Assembly: GCF_016907655.1 (NCBI RefSeq) | Contig: NZ_JAFBCL010000001.1 | Coordinates: 4,994,001-5,058,000 of the forward strand | Direction of reading: 5' to 3' | Source of the DNA: Saccharothrix algeriensis | GTDB taxonomy: Bacteria > Actinomycetota > Actinomycetes > Mycobacteriales > Pseudonocardiaceae | Length of the DNA stretch: 64,000 nt | Shown: one piece after another, positions 25,375-33,254 of the stretch | Layout: every line of letters begins with the position of its first letter | How positions within the stretch are numbered: the stretch's first letter is position 1 | Notes under the pieces: model-generated | What the model was told of the DNA's origin: nothing | Seen by the model: only the letters and a program-made list of their open reading frames with translations | The model's database searches: none | Program-made: the position numbers and the translations under genes

Positions 25375-26373
25375 ATGGGTGTTCCCGCGTGGTTGTGGAT
25401 CGCGACGATCGCAGGGCTGCTGGCGCTGCTCGCGATCGACCTGTTCATCGTCGACCGCAAACCGCACGAGGTCACCATCGGTGAGGCCGGCCGGTGGGTC
25501 ACGTTCTACGTCGCGGTGGCCGTCGCGTTCGGGCTCGGCCTCTGGTACTTCTCCGGCGGCACGTACGCGGGCGAGTTCTTCGCCGGCTACATCACCGAGT
25601 ACTCGCTCAGCGTCGACAACCTGTTCATCTTCCTGATCATCATGACCACCTTCAAGGTGCCGGCGATCCACCAGCACAAGGTGCTGCTGATCGGCATCGT
25701 GATGGCGCTGGTCATGCGCGGCGTCTTCATCGCCGTCGGCGCGGCGGTCATCGCGCAGTTCAGCTGGGTCTTCTACCTCTTCGGCGCGTTCCTGATCTAC
25801 ACCGGCTACAAGCTGGCGCGCACCGACCACGCCGAGGAGGAGGAAGAGGGGTTCAAGGAGAACGCGGCGCTGCGCTTCGTGCGCCGGATCTTCCCGGTGG
25901 CCGACAGCTACCACGGGTCGAAGTCGTTCATCCGGGTCAACGGCAAGCGGTTCGTCACCCCGATGTTCATCGTGATGGTCGCCATCGGCACGACCGACCT
26001 GCTGTTCGCGCTGGACTCCATCCCGGCGATCTTCGGCCTGACCAAGGAGCCGTTCCTGGTCTTCACCGCCAACGCGTTCGCCCTGATGGGCCTGCGGCAG
26101 CTGTACTTCCTGCTCGGCGGCCTGCTGAACAAGCTGGTGTACCTGTCGATCGGCCTGTCGGTGATCCTGGGCTTCATCGGCGTGAAGCTGATCCTGGAGG
26201 CGCTGCACCAGAACTCGCTGCCCTTCCTCAACGGCGGCGAGCCGCTGCCGGTGCCGGTGATCGGGATCGAGCTGTCGCTGTCGGTGATCGTGGGCGTGCT
26301 GGCCATCACCACGGTCGCGTCGCTGATCAAGGTCCGGCGCGACCCGGAGGCGGTCAAGACCCCCGTCAAGTGA
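25375..26373 (+). CDS. TerC/Alx-family membrane protein (probable Mn2+ exporter)
   Basis: The 332-residue product has nine or so membrane segments and the family motifs EYSLSVDNLFIFLIIM and TTDLLFALDSIPAIFGL, in which the Asp residues are thought to line the metal path. A charged loop with EEEEEGFKEN lies in the middle. TerC relatives Alx and MeeY export manganese and help metallate secreted enzymes. ATG is chosen for a ribosome-binding site (CCGGAGGTG) six bases upstream; longer frames run into the leader RNA. Regulation by the manganese-sensing leader is predicted. Confidence 0.93.
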   Translation: MGVPAWLWIATIAGLLALLAIDLFIVDRKPHEVTIGEAGRWVTFYVAVAVAFGLGLWYFSGGTYAGEFFAGYITEYSLSVDNLFIFLIIMTTFKVPAIHQHKVLLIGIVMALVMRGVFIAVGAAVIAQFSWVFYLFGAFLIYTGYKLARTDHAEEEEEGFKENAALRFVRRIFPVADSYHGSKSFIRVNGKRFVTPMFIVMVAIGTTDLLFALDSIPAIFGLTKEPFLVFTANAFALMGLRQLYFLLGGLLNKLVYLSIGLSVILGFIGVKLILEALHQNSLPFLNGGEPLPVPVIGIELSLSVIVGVLAITTVASLIKVRRDPEAVKTPVK

Positions 26374-26419
26374 GCGCGCCCGCCGGGCCGTCGGGCGGCG
26401 GCACTGTGAGCGTCAAAAT

Positions 26420-26440
26420 CTCGTAAGCCTTGCTAACGAG
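26420..26440 (+). terminator. Hairpin with T4 after terC, also a possible operator
   Basis: CTCGTAAGC and GCTAACGAG pair in 8 of 9 positions around a CTT loop and are followed by TTTT. The site lies in an AT-rich island in the 87-base gap between terC and the peptidase gene; the palindrome could also serve as an operator for the latter. Confidence 0.45.
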
Positions 26441-26460
26441 TTTTGGGGTAGCGTGCTCGC

Positions 26461-28365
26461 GTGCGCCCCGATGACTTGCAGTCGCTGACCCTGCCCGGCT
26501 CCCTGTCGGTGCGGGGGGACCTCGTCCTGGTCAACACCGCCACGCCGGACGTCGCCGCGGACGCCTACCGGGGTGGGCTGCACGCCGTGTCCCTGGCGGG
26601 TGGCGCCCGGCGCTGGACCTGGGCGGAGCGCGATTCCGCGCCCCGGATCTCCCCGGACGGGCGGTGGGTCGCGTTCCTGCGCGCCGACGGACCGGGCGCC
26701 GCGCCGCAGCTGCACGTCATGCCGGCCACCGGCGGTGACGCGCGGCGCCTCACGGACCTGCGGCTGGGCGCGGGCGCGCCGGCGTGGTCGCCCGACTCGC
26801 GGCGCCTCGCCTTCACCGCCCGCGTGCCCGAGGCCGGTCGCTACGGCGCCACGCCGCCCGCGGGCGGCGACGCGCCGACGCCGGAGGCCGAGGCGCCCCG
26901 GCACATCCAGCGGCTGGACTACCGGCTCGACGACGTCGGCTTCACCGCCGACCGCCACCCCCGGCTGTTCACCGTCGACGTGCTCGCCGAGGCGCCCGCG
27001 CCGGTCGAGCTGACCGACGGCGCGTTCAAGGTGGGCGAGCCGGCGTGGACGGCCGACGGCTCCGCGCTGGTGTTCGTCGCCGACCGCGACCTGGGCGCGG
27101 TCGAGACGCTCTACGAGGACCTCTACACGGTGCCCGCCGACGGCGGCGAGCCCGAGCTGCTGGTGCAGTCGCCGGGTCAGGCCGGGTGCCCGGTGGCGCT
27201 GCCCGACGGCGGCGTCCTGTTCTACTCGACCGAGACCGACGGCGTGCACACCGTCGCGCGCAACACGAGCGTGTGGCGGTGCTCCGTCGGCGCGCTCACC
27301 CGCCTCACCGAGGAGGAGAGCGTCGACTGCGAGCGCGGTTCCGGGCCGCCGGTCGTGGTGGGCGACGGCGTGCTGGTGGCCGTGCGCAACCGCGGCGCGG
27401 TCGAGCTGCGCCGCGTGCCGCTCGACGGCGTCGAGCTGCCCCTGGCCGAGCTGGAGCTGCTGGCGGGCGCCGAGGCCGAGGTGAAGTCGTTCGCGGCCGA
27501 CGGCGACGTGGTCGTGGCCGTCGTCTCGCGCCCGGACAGCCCGGGTGAGGTCGTGCGGGTCGGCGGGGACGTGCTGACGTCCTTCGGCGCCGGCGTGCCG
27601 CTGCGGCCGGCGGTCGAGCTGACCGGGTCGGCCTCGGACGGCTACCCGGTGCACGGCTGGCTGGTGCTGCCCGAGGGCGAGGGGCCGCACCCGGTGGTGC
27701 TGGCGGTGCACGGCGGGCCGTTCATGTACCACGGCTGGGGCTTCTTCGACGAGGCCCAGGTGTACGCGGGCGCGGGCTACGCCGTGGTGCTGCCCAACCC
27801 GCGCGGCTCGGCCGGGTACGGACAGGCGCACGGCCAGGCCCTGGTCGGCGCGTTCGGGACCGTGGACGTGGACGACGTGCTGTCGCTGCTGGACGTGGCG
27901 CTGGAGCGGCCGGACCTGGACGCCGACCGGGTCGGCGTGATGGGCGGGTCCTACGGCGGGTTCATGACCTCCTGGCTGGCGGCCCACCACGGCGAGCGGT
28001 TCCGGGCGGCGTGGAGCGAGCGCGCGGTCAACGCGTGGGACTCCTTCGCCGGGTCGTCGGACATCGGCTGGTTCTTCACCGACGCGTACTGCGGGCCCGG
28101 CTTGGAGGCGCAGCGGGCCATGTCCCCGCTGACCTACGCGGAGAAGGTGTCCATGCCGTTCATGGTCGTGCACTCCGAGCACGACTGGCGGTGCCCGCTG
28201 GAGCAGGCGCAGCGGATGTTCGTCGCGCTGCGGCGCAACGGGGTCGAGGCGGAGATGCTGCTGTTCCCCGGCGAGGGGCACGAGCTGACCCGGTCCGGCC
28301 GGCCGCGGCACCGCAAGCAGCGCTTCGACGCCGTGCTGGAGTGGTGGGGGCGGCACCTGTCGTGA
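26461..28365 (+). CDS. S9-family prolyl oligopeptidase-like peptidase
   Basis: The 634-residue protein has an N-terminal beta-propeller (about 1-370; repeated blade ends such as APRISPDGRWVAF, APAWSPDSRRLAF, EPAWTADGSALVF) and a C-terminal alpha/beta hydrolase domain. Catalytic Ser is in VMGGSYGGFMT near residue 498, Asp in HSEHDWRCP near 575 and His in PGEGHELT near 606. HGGPFMYHGWGFFDEAQ forms the oxyanion region. No signal peptide is present, so it acts in the cytoplasm on short peptides, like acylaminoacyl peptidases. GTG start; no strong ribosome-binding site, suggesting a leaderless message. Confidence 0.92.
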   Translation: MRPDDLQSLTLPGSLSVRGDLVLVNTATPDVAADAYRGGLHAVSLAGGARRWTWAERDSAPRISPDGRWVAFLRADGPGAAPQLHVMPATGGDARRLTDLRLGAGAPAWSPDSRRLAFTARVPEAGRYGATPPAGGDAPTPEAEAPRHIQRLDYRLDDVGFTADRHPRLFTVDVLAEAPAPVELTDGAFKVGEPAWTADGSALVFVADRDLGAVETLYEDLYTVPADGGEPELLVQSPGQAGCPVALPDGGVLFYSTETDGVHTVARNTSVWRCSVGALTRLTEEESVDCERGSGPPVVVGDGVLVAVRNRGAVELRRVPLDGVELPLAELELLAGAEAEVKSFAADGDVVVAVVSRPDSPGEVVRVGGDVLTSFGAGVPLRPAVELTGSASDGYPVHGWLVLPEGEGPHPVVLAVHGGPFMYHGWGFFDEAQVYAGAGYAVVLPNPRGSAGYGQAHGQALVGAFGTVDVDDVLSLLDVALERPDLDADRVGVMGGSYGGFMTSWLAAHHGERFRAAWSERAVNAWDSFAGSSDIGWFFTDAYCGPGLEAQRAMSPLTYAEKVSMPFMVVHSEHDWRCPLEQAQRMFVALRRNGVEAEMLLFPGEGHELTRSGRPRHRKQRFDAVLEWWGRHLS

Positions 28366-28448
28366 GCCCCGGTGCGGTGGAATCGCGGCGCGGCAGCTGA
28401 TCGCCGGCCCGGTTCGCGGGACACTGGTGCCCCGCGAGGAGGTCTGGC

Positions 28449-29162
28449 ATGACCGCGATCCCACCACCCCGCGCCGGAACGTGGCCCGCCGGCACGTTCC
28501 TGGCGCTGCTCTCGCCCGCCAGCCAGGCCGCGCTGCTGGACCTCGGCGTGCCCAAGGCGCACCGGCGCGGCGACGTGGTGCTGCGCGAGGGCGAGCGCTC
28601 CGACCACGTGGTGCTGCTGGTGCGCGCGGTGGCGAAGGCGACCGTGGCGCTGGACAACGGCCGCGTCGCGCTGCTGAGCATCAAGGTCGGCGGCGACGTC
28701 GTGGGGGAGATGGCGGCGCTGAGCGGCGAGCCGCGCTCGGCGACCATCACGGTGTGCAGCGACGCCCACGTCCGGCTGATCTCCTCCGCGGTGTTCCAGG
28801 AGTACCTGGCCCGGCACTCCGACGCGGGCCCCGCCCTCACCCGGGTGATCATGCAGACGCTGCGGTGGGCGGACAAGCGCCGGGTCGACTTCAACGGCTA
28901 CCCCGCGTCCGTGCGCCTGGCGCGGGTGCTCGACGAGCTGGCCGCCGGCTACGGCCGGGCGGTGCCGGGCGGCGTCACGCTGGACCTCGGCCTGACGCAG
29001 CGCGAACTCGGGGCGCTGGTCGGCGCGGAGGAGGACACCGCGCGCAAGGAGCTGCGGGCGCTGCGCGACCGCGGCGTCCTGCGGATGGGGTACCGGACGA
29101 TCACGATCGTGGATCGCGAGGTGCTGGGCCGCATCGCGTACGACTGCACGGAAACCCGGTGA
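28449..29162 (+). CDS. Crp/Fnr-family transcription regulator
   Basis: The 237-residue product has an N-terminal cyclic-nucleotide-binding jelly roll: GDVVLREGERSDHVVLLV, GGDVVGEMAALSGEPRSATI with the phosphate-binding-cassette-like G-E-x-A-x4-G-x-P-R-S-A pattern, and a long dimer helix. The C-terminal helix-turn-helix is LTQRELGALVGAEEDTARKELRAL. The R-S-A of the cassette is intact, so cAMP or cGMP binding is plausible. A good ribosome-binding site, GAGGAGG, precedes the ATG. The next gene, 41 bases on, encodes a cyclase-like protein, which suggests a paired signal maker and sensor. Confidence 0.88.
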   Translation: MTAIPPPRAGTWPAGTFLALLSPASQAALLDLGVPKAHRRGDVVLREGERSDHVVLLVRAVAKATVALDNGRVALLSIKVGGDVVGEMAALSGEPRSATITVCSDAHVRLISSAVFQEYLARHSDAGPALTRVIMQTLRWADKRRVDFNGYPASVRLARVLDELAAGYGRAVPGGVTLDLGLTQRELGALVGAEEDTARKELRALRDRGVLRMGYRTITIVDREVLGRIAYDCTETR

Positions 29163-29203
29163 TACCGCTACTTCGCCCGGCGCGCCGGGGCGATGCTGGT
29201 GCG

Positions 29204-29809
29204 GTGGAGCCGGATACCGTGACACCGCTCGACGGACTCGTCTACCGGCTGGTGGTCGCCGTCGACGTCGAGGGCTACAGCAAGCTGGACGCGCTGGACC
29301 AGTCGCTGGTGCAGACGAGGCTGGGCGAGGTGCTCGACACCGCCGCCCGCAACGCCGGCCTGGACCGGGGCCGGTGGTACCGCCAGGTGCGCGGGGACGG
29401 CGAGCTGGCCGTGCTGCCCGCCGACGTCGACGCGGCGTGGGTGATCGCGCACTTCACCGAGCAGCTGGACCGCGCGCTGCGGGAGCTGCGCGGCAGCGGC
29501 ACCCCGCTGCGGGTGCGCCTGGCCATGCACTGCGGCGCCCTGACCGCGGGCCGGTTCGGGCTGGTCGGCCACGCGCCGATCGTGACCTGCCGGCTGCTGG
29601 ACTCCCGGGCCGCGCGCAGGGCGCTGGCGGCCGGCGACGGCGACCTGGTCCTGGTGATCTCCGAGCGCCTGTTCGACGACGTGGTGCGCACCAGGTTCCA
29701 CGAGCTGGACCCCTCCCGCTTCCGCGCCACCCGCTTCTCGGTCAAGGGGTCCGGCTACGCGGGCTACCTGTGCGCCGGCGCGCCCCGGTCCGAGTTGGTG
29801 GAAACCTAG
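29204..29809 (+). CDS. Class III nucleotidyl cyclase-like protein
   Basis: The 201-residue protein resembles a stand-alone class III cyclase homology domain: RLVVAVDVEGYSKLDALDQ holds the first metal Asp, YRQVRGDGELAVLP the second Asp in the usual G-D turn, and GHAPIVTCRLLDSRAARRAL is the stretch that normally carries Asn-x3-Arg. Here the Arg is kept but the Asn is replaced by Ile, so catalysis may be changed or lost. It could be a true cyclase, a cyclase-fold binder or a noncanonical nucleotide synthase. It follows the Crp-like gene. Start is GTG; a second GTG 15 bases on is equally possible. Confidence 0.6.
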   Translation: MEPDTVTPLDGLVYRLVVAVDVEGYSKLDALDQSLVQTRLGEVLDTAARNAGLDRGRWYRQVRGDGELAVLPADVDAAWVIAHFTEQLDRALRELRGSGTPLRVRLAMHCGALTAGRFGLVGHAPIVTCRLLDSRAARRALAAGDGDLVLVISERLFDDVVRTRFHELDPSRFRATRFSVKGSGYAGYLCAGAPRSELVET

Positions 29810-29842
29810 CGGGTCGCGCGGCGGTTGGGGCACGCTCACCGG

Positions 29843-30403
29843 ATGCAGTGGACGGTGCGGGCCGGGCGGCCCGACGACGCGCCCGAGTTGGCCAGGATCA
29901 ACGTCGATGCCTGGCAGCACGCGTACCGGGGGATCGTCGACGACCCGGTGCTGGACCGGATGCTGCCGGAGAGCAGGCGGCCGGCGTGGGCGCGGGTGCT
30001 GGCGCTGCCCGACCCCAGCCGCGTGTTCGTGGCGGTGGACGGCGGCGGCGAGGTCGGCGCCTACTGCGCGGTCGACGCGGTGCGCGAGGCCGGTGACGCC
30101 CACCCCGACCTGAACACCGGCGAGCTGGTCGCGATCTACGCCGACCCCCGCCACCGCGGCACCGGTGCGGGGCACGCGGTGCACGAGGCCGGGGTGCGGC
30201 ACCTCGTGGAGCAGGGGTTCCGGTACGCGGTGCTGTGGGTGTTCCAGGACAACACCAGCAGCCGCGACTTCTACGAATCGCACGGGTGGCGGCACGACGG
30301 CCTCGTGCACCGCTACGAGCTGGGCGGCCAGGAGCTGCCGGAGGTCCGCTACGGGCGCTTCCTGCCCGCGCCGCGCCGGCGCTTGGCCGCCGGCCGCGGC
30401 TGA
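29843..30403 (+). CDS. GNAT-family N-acetyltransferase
   Basis: The 186-residue protein is a single GNAT domain: WTVRAGRPDDAPELARINVDAW at the start, ELVAIYADPRHRGTGAGHAVHEAG as the acetyl-CoA loop (R-x-G-x-G/A pattern as R-G-T-G-A-G), and VFQDNTSSRDFYESHGWRHDG as the closing helix and strand. The pattern V-D-A-W-x-x-A-Y-R-G-I-V-D-D is shared by many acetyltransferases near antibiotic or stress genes. Acceptor unknown. The ATG gives a standard N-terminus, six residues inside a slightly longer frame. Confidence 0.85.
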   Translation: MQWTVRAGRPDDAPELARINVDAWQHAYRGIVDDPVLDRMLPESRRPAWARVLALPDPSRVFVAVDGGGEVGAYCAVDAVREAGDAHPDLNTGELVAIYADPRHRGTGAGHAVHEAGVRHLVEQGFRYAVLWVFQDNTSSRDFYESHGWRHDGLVHRYELGGQELPEVRYGRFLPAPRRRLAAGRG

Positions 30404-30424
30404 CCGCCCGGAGCCGGGCCGCCG

Positions 30425-30979
30425 TCAGGCGGGGACGCCCAGCCGGGCGACCAGGTCCGCCACCCGCCGCGGGTCGCCGCCCGCCAGCAGCCAGTCGCGC
30501 GGCGACCCGCACCCGCCCGCGACCGGCAGGTCCGCCCGCTCGGTGGTCATGAAAGCGGCCACCGCCAGCGCGGGCTGGTCGGCGGGCACGGCGGCCAGCA
30601 CGGCCTCCAGGCCGGGCATCACGCCGGCGGCCGTGAACTGCCACGCGGGCAGCCGCCACGAGCCGCGGTCCTTCCAGCCGACCAGCCGGCCCACGCCGAG
30701 GCGGTGGCGGACGCGGCTGGTGTCGACGCCCAGCCGGCGGGCGGCCTCGGCGACGGTCACCGCCGAGTCGCGCAGCACGGCGTGGGCCACCGCGGTCCGG
30801 GCGCGGGGCAGGTCGTCGCCGGGCCGGCGCCGCTCGGGGTCCGCGGCGGCGCGGGCGTCGCGCCGGTCGGGGTGCGGCGGGGCGAGCCTCTTCGCGGCGT
30901 CGGCGACGAGGGCCAGGAACTCGTCGGGGGTGACCTGCAGACCTGCCTCGGCCAGCACCGCCTCCAGCGCGGGACACAT
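30425..30979 (-). CDS. HTH protein resembling Xre/MbcA/ParS-type antitoxins, without a toxin beside it
   Basis: The 184-residue product has a helix-turn-helix (VTVAEAARRLGVDTSRVRHRL, about 75-95), then GRLVGWKDRGSWRLPAWQF and a C-terminal SPRDWLLAGGDPRRVADLVARL. This W-K-x3-G-x-W-x-x-P-x-x-Q pattern with a final S-P-x-x-W-L-x-x-G-D element is like the antitoxin domain that partners RES-type toxins. No RES or other toxin gene lies next to it, so it may be an orphan antitoxin or an ordinary regulator. It faces the GNAT gene tail to tail with 21 bases between. Confidence 0.55.
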   Translation of the reverse strand: MCPALEAVLAEAGLQVTPDEFLALVADAAKRLAPPHPDRRDARAAADPERRRPGDDLPRARTAVAHAVLRDSAVTVAEAARRLGVDTSRVRHRLGVGRLVGWKDRGSWRLPAWQFTAAGVMPGLEAVLAAVPADQPALAVAAFMTTERADLPVAGGCGSPRDWLLAGGDPRRVADLVARLGVPA

Positions 30980-31088
30980 GCGCGCAGGCTATCCCGGCGG
31001 TGCGCCGGCGCGCGGCCGGCTGACCCGGATGTCGCAGTCCCCGGCCACCGGCGCGCGACCGGTCGCGGCGGGCGGTCGCGTCGGGTGG

Positions 31089-31934
31089 TCAGTCCCCGGA
31101 GCCGGTGATCAGCGCGACGGCGCGGTCCTTGACGGCCTCGGTCACCTCGGCCACCCGGAAGTCGCGGTCCCGGATGTGCCGCACCAGGGCGGGTTCCGGC
31201 GGCAGGCCGTGCTTGCGCAGGTAGTGCGGCACCGCGCCGGCCCAGACCCACGTGCCGTCGGTGCGGAAGTTCAGCGGCACGTCCTGGTCGCCGGGCGCGA
31301 ACTCGTCCGCGTCCAGGTCCCGCGCGGCCAGCACGACCGGCGCGGCCTCCAGGTAGGTCAGCAGCGCGTCCCGCAGCCGCGGCTCGACCGGCGGTCGGTT
31401 CACCACCGGCCGGCCCGCCTCGTCGCGCCCGTCGTAGACGTCGGCGGTGCGCAGCTCGCCCGGCGCCACCGCCTCGGCCCGCGGCGGCAGGCCCACCCGC
31501 TGCCGCAGCCAGTCCGGGATGCGGTCGTCGGCGCGGGGGAACGCGCGCAGCTCGTCCTGGAAGCCGATCACCGGCGGCGCGTTGCGCCAGCGCGGCTCCT
31601 CCTCGGCGTCGAAGTCGACGGCGAACCGGCTCGGCGCCTCGATCTCGTAGACCGCGCGCAGCCACGTGCCCCGGTCCGGGGTGTACATGCCCGCGCGGAG
31701 CCGGCCGAACAGCTGCACCACGTCCATCGGCGGGCGCACCGGCCGCCACTGCCCGTCCGGCCCCGCGAACGCCAGGTCCACCTCGATGTGCCGGCCCGCC
31801 GCCCGGTACTCGGCCCGGATCCGCTGCCAGCCCTGCGGGAGCGCGGGGAGCATGGCCCGCCCGATCCGCCGGACGAGCTGCTGCTGCTCCTGCTCGGACA
31901 GCGGTGTGGCTGGCTGGCTCATGCGCTCGAACAC
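31089..31934 (-). CDS. Conserved hypothetical protein with YezG-like N-terminal half
   Basis: The 281-residue protein has no signal peptide. Its first 120 residues (LPQGWQRIRAEYRAAGRHIEVDLAF, then LFGRLRAGMYTPDRGTWLRA) have a pattern seen in YezG-like immunity proteins and in the N-terminal part of some actinobacterial TNT-type toxins. The second half (YDGRDEAGRPVVNRPP, NFRTDGTWVWAGAVPHYL) is not the usual TNT catalytic domain, and WVWAGAVPHYLRKHGL may be a small separate domain. Adjacent to a YbaB/EbfC gene, it could be part of a remnant polymorphic-toxin locus. GTG start with GGGGGGAG upstream; an ATG four codons later is an alternative. Confidence 0.5.
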   Translation of the reverse strand: MFERMSQPATPLSEQEQQQLVRRIGRAMLPALPQGWQRIRAEYRAAGRHIEVDLAFAGPDGQWRPVRPPMDVVQLFGRLRAGMYTPDRGTWLRAVYEIEAPSRFAVDFDAEEEPRWRNAPPVIGFQDELRAFPRADDRIPDWLRQRVGLPPRAEAVAPGELRTADVYDGRDEAGRPVVNRPPVEPRLRDALLTYLEAAPVVLAARDLDADEFAPGDQDVPLNFRTDGTWVWAGAVPHYLRKHGLPPEPALVRHIRDRDFRVAEVTEAVKDRAVALITGSGD

Positions 31935-32055
31935 CCCTCGGCTCCCCCCGGAAACGGTGCGCCGATCTTAACGGCCGCACCGGTCGACCGTGGCCGGGTT
32001 GGCCGACCGCGCAGGTCAGCGGCCGTCCGCGGGGGCGAGCCGGGCACCGGGGCCG

Positions 32056-32571
32056 TCAGGTCAGGAACGACTCCCCGCCGAAGTCGTCATCGTCGTCCGG
32101 CCGGCGCGCGGGCGGGCGGTGCGCGGGCGGTGGTGGCGGCCGGTGGTCGTCCTCGATGCCGAAGCGGATCTCCCGGTTCACCGGCCGCGGGAAGTCCTCC
32201 TGCGGCGGTGGCGGGAAGTTCTTCCTCGCCTCGGCGAACAACGCGTTGGCCGTCTCGTCCCGGGTGCCGATGGTCTCGGCCATGGCCTGCTGGAGCAGTT
32301 CGGGGATGCGGGACTGCGCGCGCTGCAGCGTCCGCATCACCTCCGCCGACACCTCGGCCATCCGCTTGCCGCCGGCGGCCTCGGCGATCACCAGGTCCGT
32401 GAGGATGCCGTTCGAGCCGATGGTGAGCCGGACCAGGCCGTCCTTCGACGTCTCCGTGATGGACAGGTCCTGCACGTGCTCGGCCATCCGCTGGTAGCGG
32501 GCGGCCTTCTGCTCGATGTCCGTCTGCCACTGTTCGAGCATCCGCTCGGACGAGCCGATGTCCTCGGGCAC
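32056..32571 (-). CDS. YbaB/EbfC-family nucleoid-associated-like protein
   Basis: The 171-residue product has a coiled helical N-terminus (MLEQWQTDIEQKAARYQRMAEH), followed by the YbaB core DGLVRLTIGSNGILTDLVIAEAAG and a long C-terminal helix. Family members dimerise as tweezers that bind DNA. In actinomycetes, YbaB paralogues like this often stand next to WXG100/ESX genes or secreted-toxin genes instead of dnaX. The last 40 residues are Pro-, His- and Asp-rich and probably disordered. It starts 120 bases upstream of the YezG-like gene in the same direction. Confidence 0.75.
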   Translation of the reverse strand: MPEDIGSSERMLEQWQTDIEQKAARYQRMAEHVQDLSITETSKDGLVRLTIGSNGILTDLVIAEAAGGKRMAEVSAEVMRTLQRAQSRIPELLQQAMAETIGTRDETANALFAEARKNFPPPPQEDFPRPVNREIRFGIEDDHRPPPPPAHRPPARRPDDDDDFGGESFLT

Positions 32572-32670
32572 GGCGGCTTCCCCCCTCGATCGCGCTGGTG
32601 GTGCTCCACTCCGGATGACGCGGCGGTGGCCGGCCCGGTTCCGGATCGCCGCCGGAACCGGGCGCGCGGG

Positions 32671-33039
32671 CTAGTTCACGCCCAGCAGGTCCACCACGAA
32701 GACCAGCGTCTCGCCGGGCTTGATCACGCCGCCCGCGCCGCGGTCGCCGTAGCCCAGGTGCGGCGGGATGACCAGCTTGCGCCGGCCGCCGACCTTCATG
32801 CCCTGCACGCCCCGGTCCCAGCCCGCGATGACGCGGCCGCCGCCCAGCAGGAAGGTGAACGCCTCGCCGCGGTCCCAGGAGGCGTCGAACTGCTCACCGG
32901 TGGAGTGGGCGACGCCGACGTAGTGCACGTGCACCAGCTGACCGGCCTGGGCCTCGGTGCCCTCGCCGACGGTGATGTCCTCGACCAGCAGGTCCGCGGG
33001 CGCCGGACCCTCGTGCGGCTCGACCACGGGCTTGGTCAT
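32671..33039 (-). CDS. FKBP-type peptidyl-prolyl isomerase
   Basis: The 122-residue protein is one FKBP domain: LLVEDITVGEGTEAQAGQLVHVHYVG, then GEQFDASWDRGEAFTFLLGGGRVIAGWDRGVQGMKVGGRRKLVIPPHLGYG and ETLVFVVDLLGV. The active-site residues (Tyr of HYVG, Phe, Asp of FDASW, Ile of VIAGWD, Tyr of LGYG) are present. It catalyses cis-trans isomerisation of peptidyl-prolyl bonds in the cytoplasm; there is no signal peptide. The ATG is supported by AGGAGCGAAC. The frame runs further upstream but without conserved sequence. Confidence 0.95.
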   Translation of the reverse strand: MTKPVVEPHEGPAPADLLVEDITVGEGTEAQAGQLVHVHYVGVAHSTGEQFDASWDRGEAFTFLLGGGRVIAGWDRGVQGMKVGGRRKLVIPPHLGYGDRGAGGVIKPGETLVFVVDLLGVN

Positions 33040-33254
33040 GTTCGCTCCTGTGTTGGATTGCCGCGACTTCGTCGCGGCGGCTCGGCCGCCTGGTAGACGC
33101 GGCCTCGCGGGCGGGTAAGTCCGGGGGTGAGTCAACCACGTGCGGGGGGAAGGGGTGGAACGGGCCGTGGGTTCGGTGGGGTGGGGGTGGGATTCGGAGG
33201 GGCGGGATCGGGAGGGCGGGCAACGCGGTGGAGGGGTGGGTCCGTCCTGGGGGT

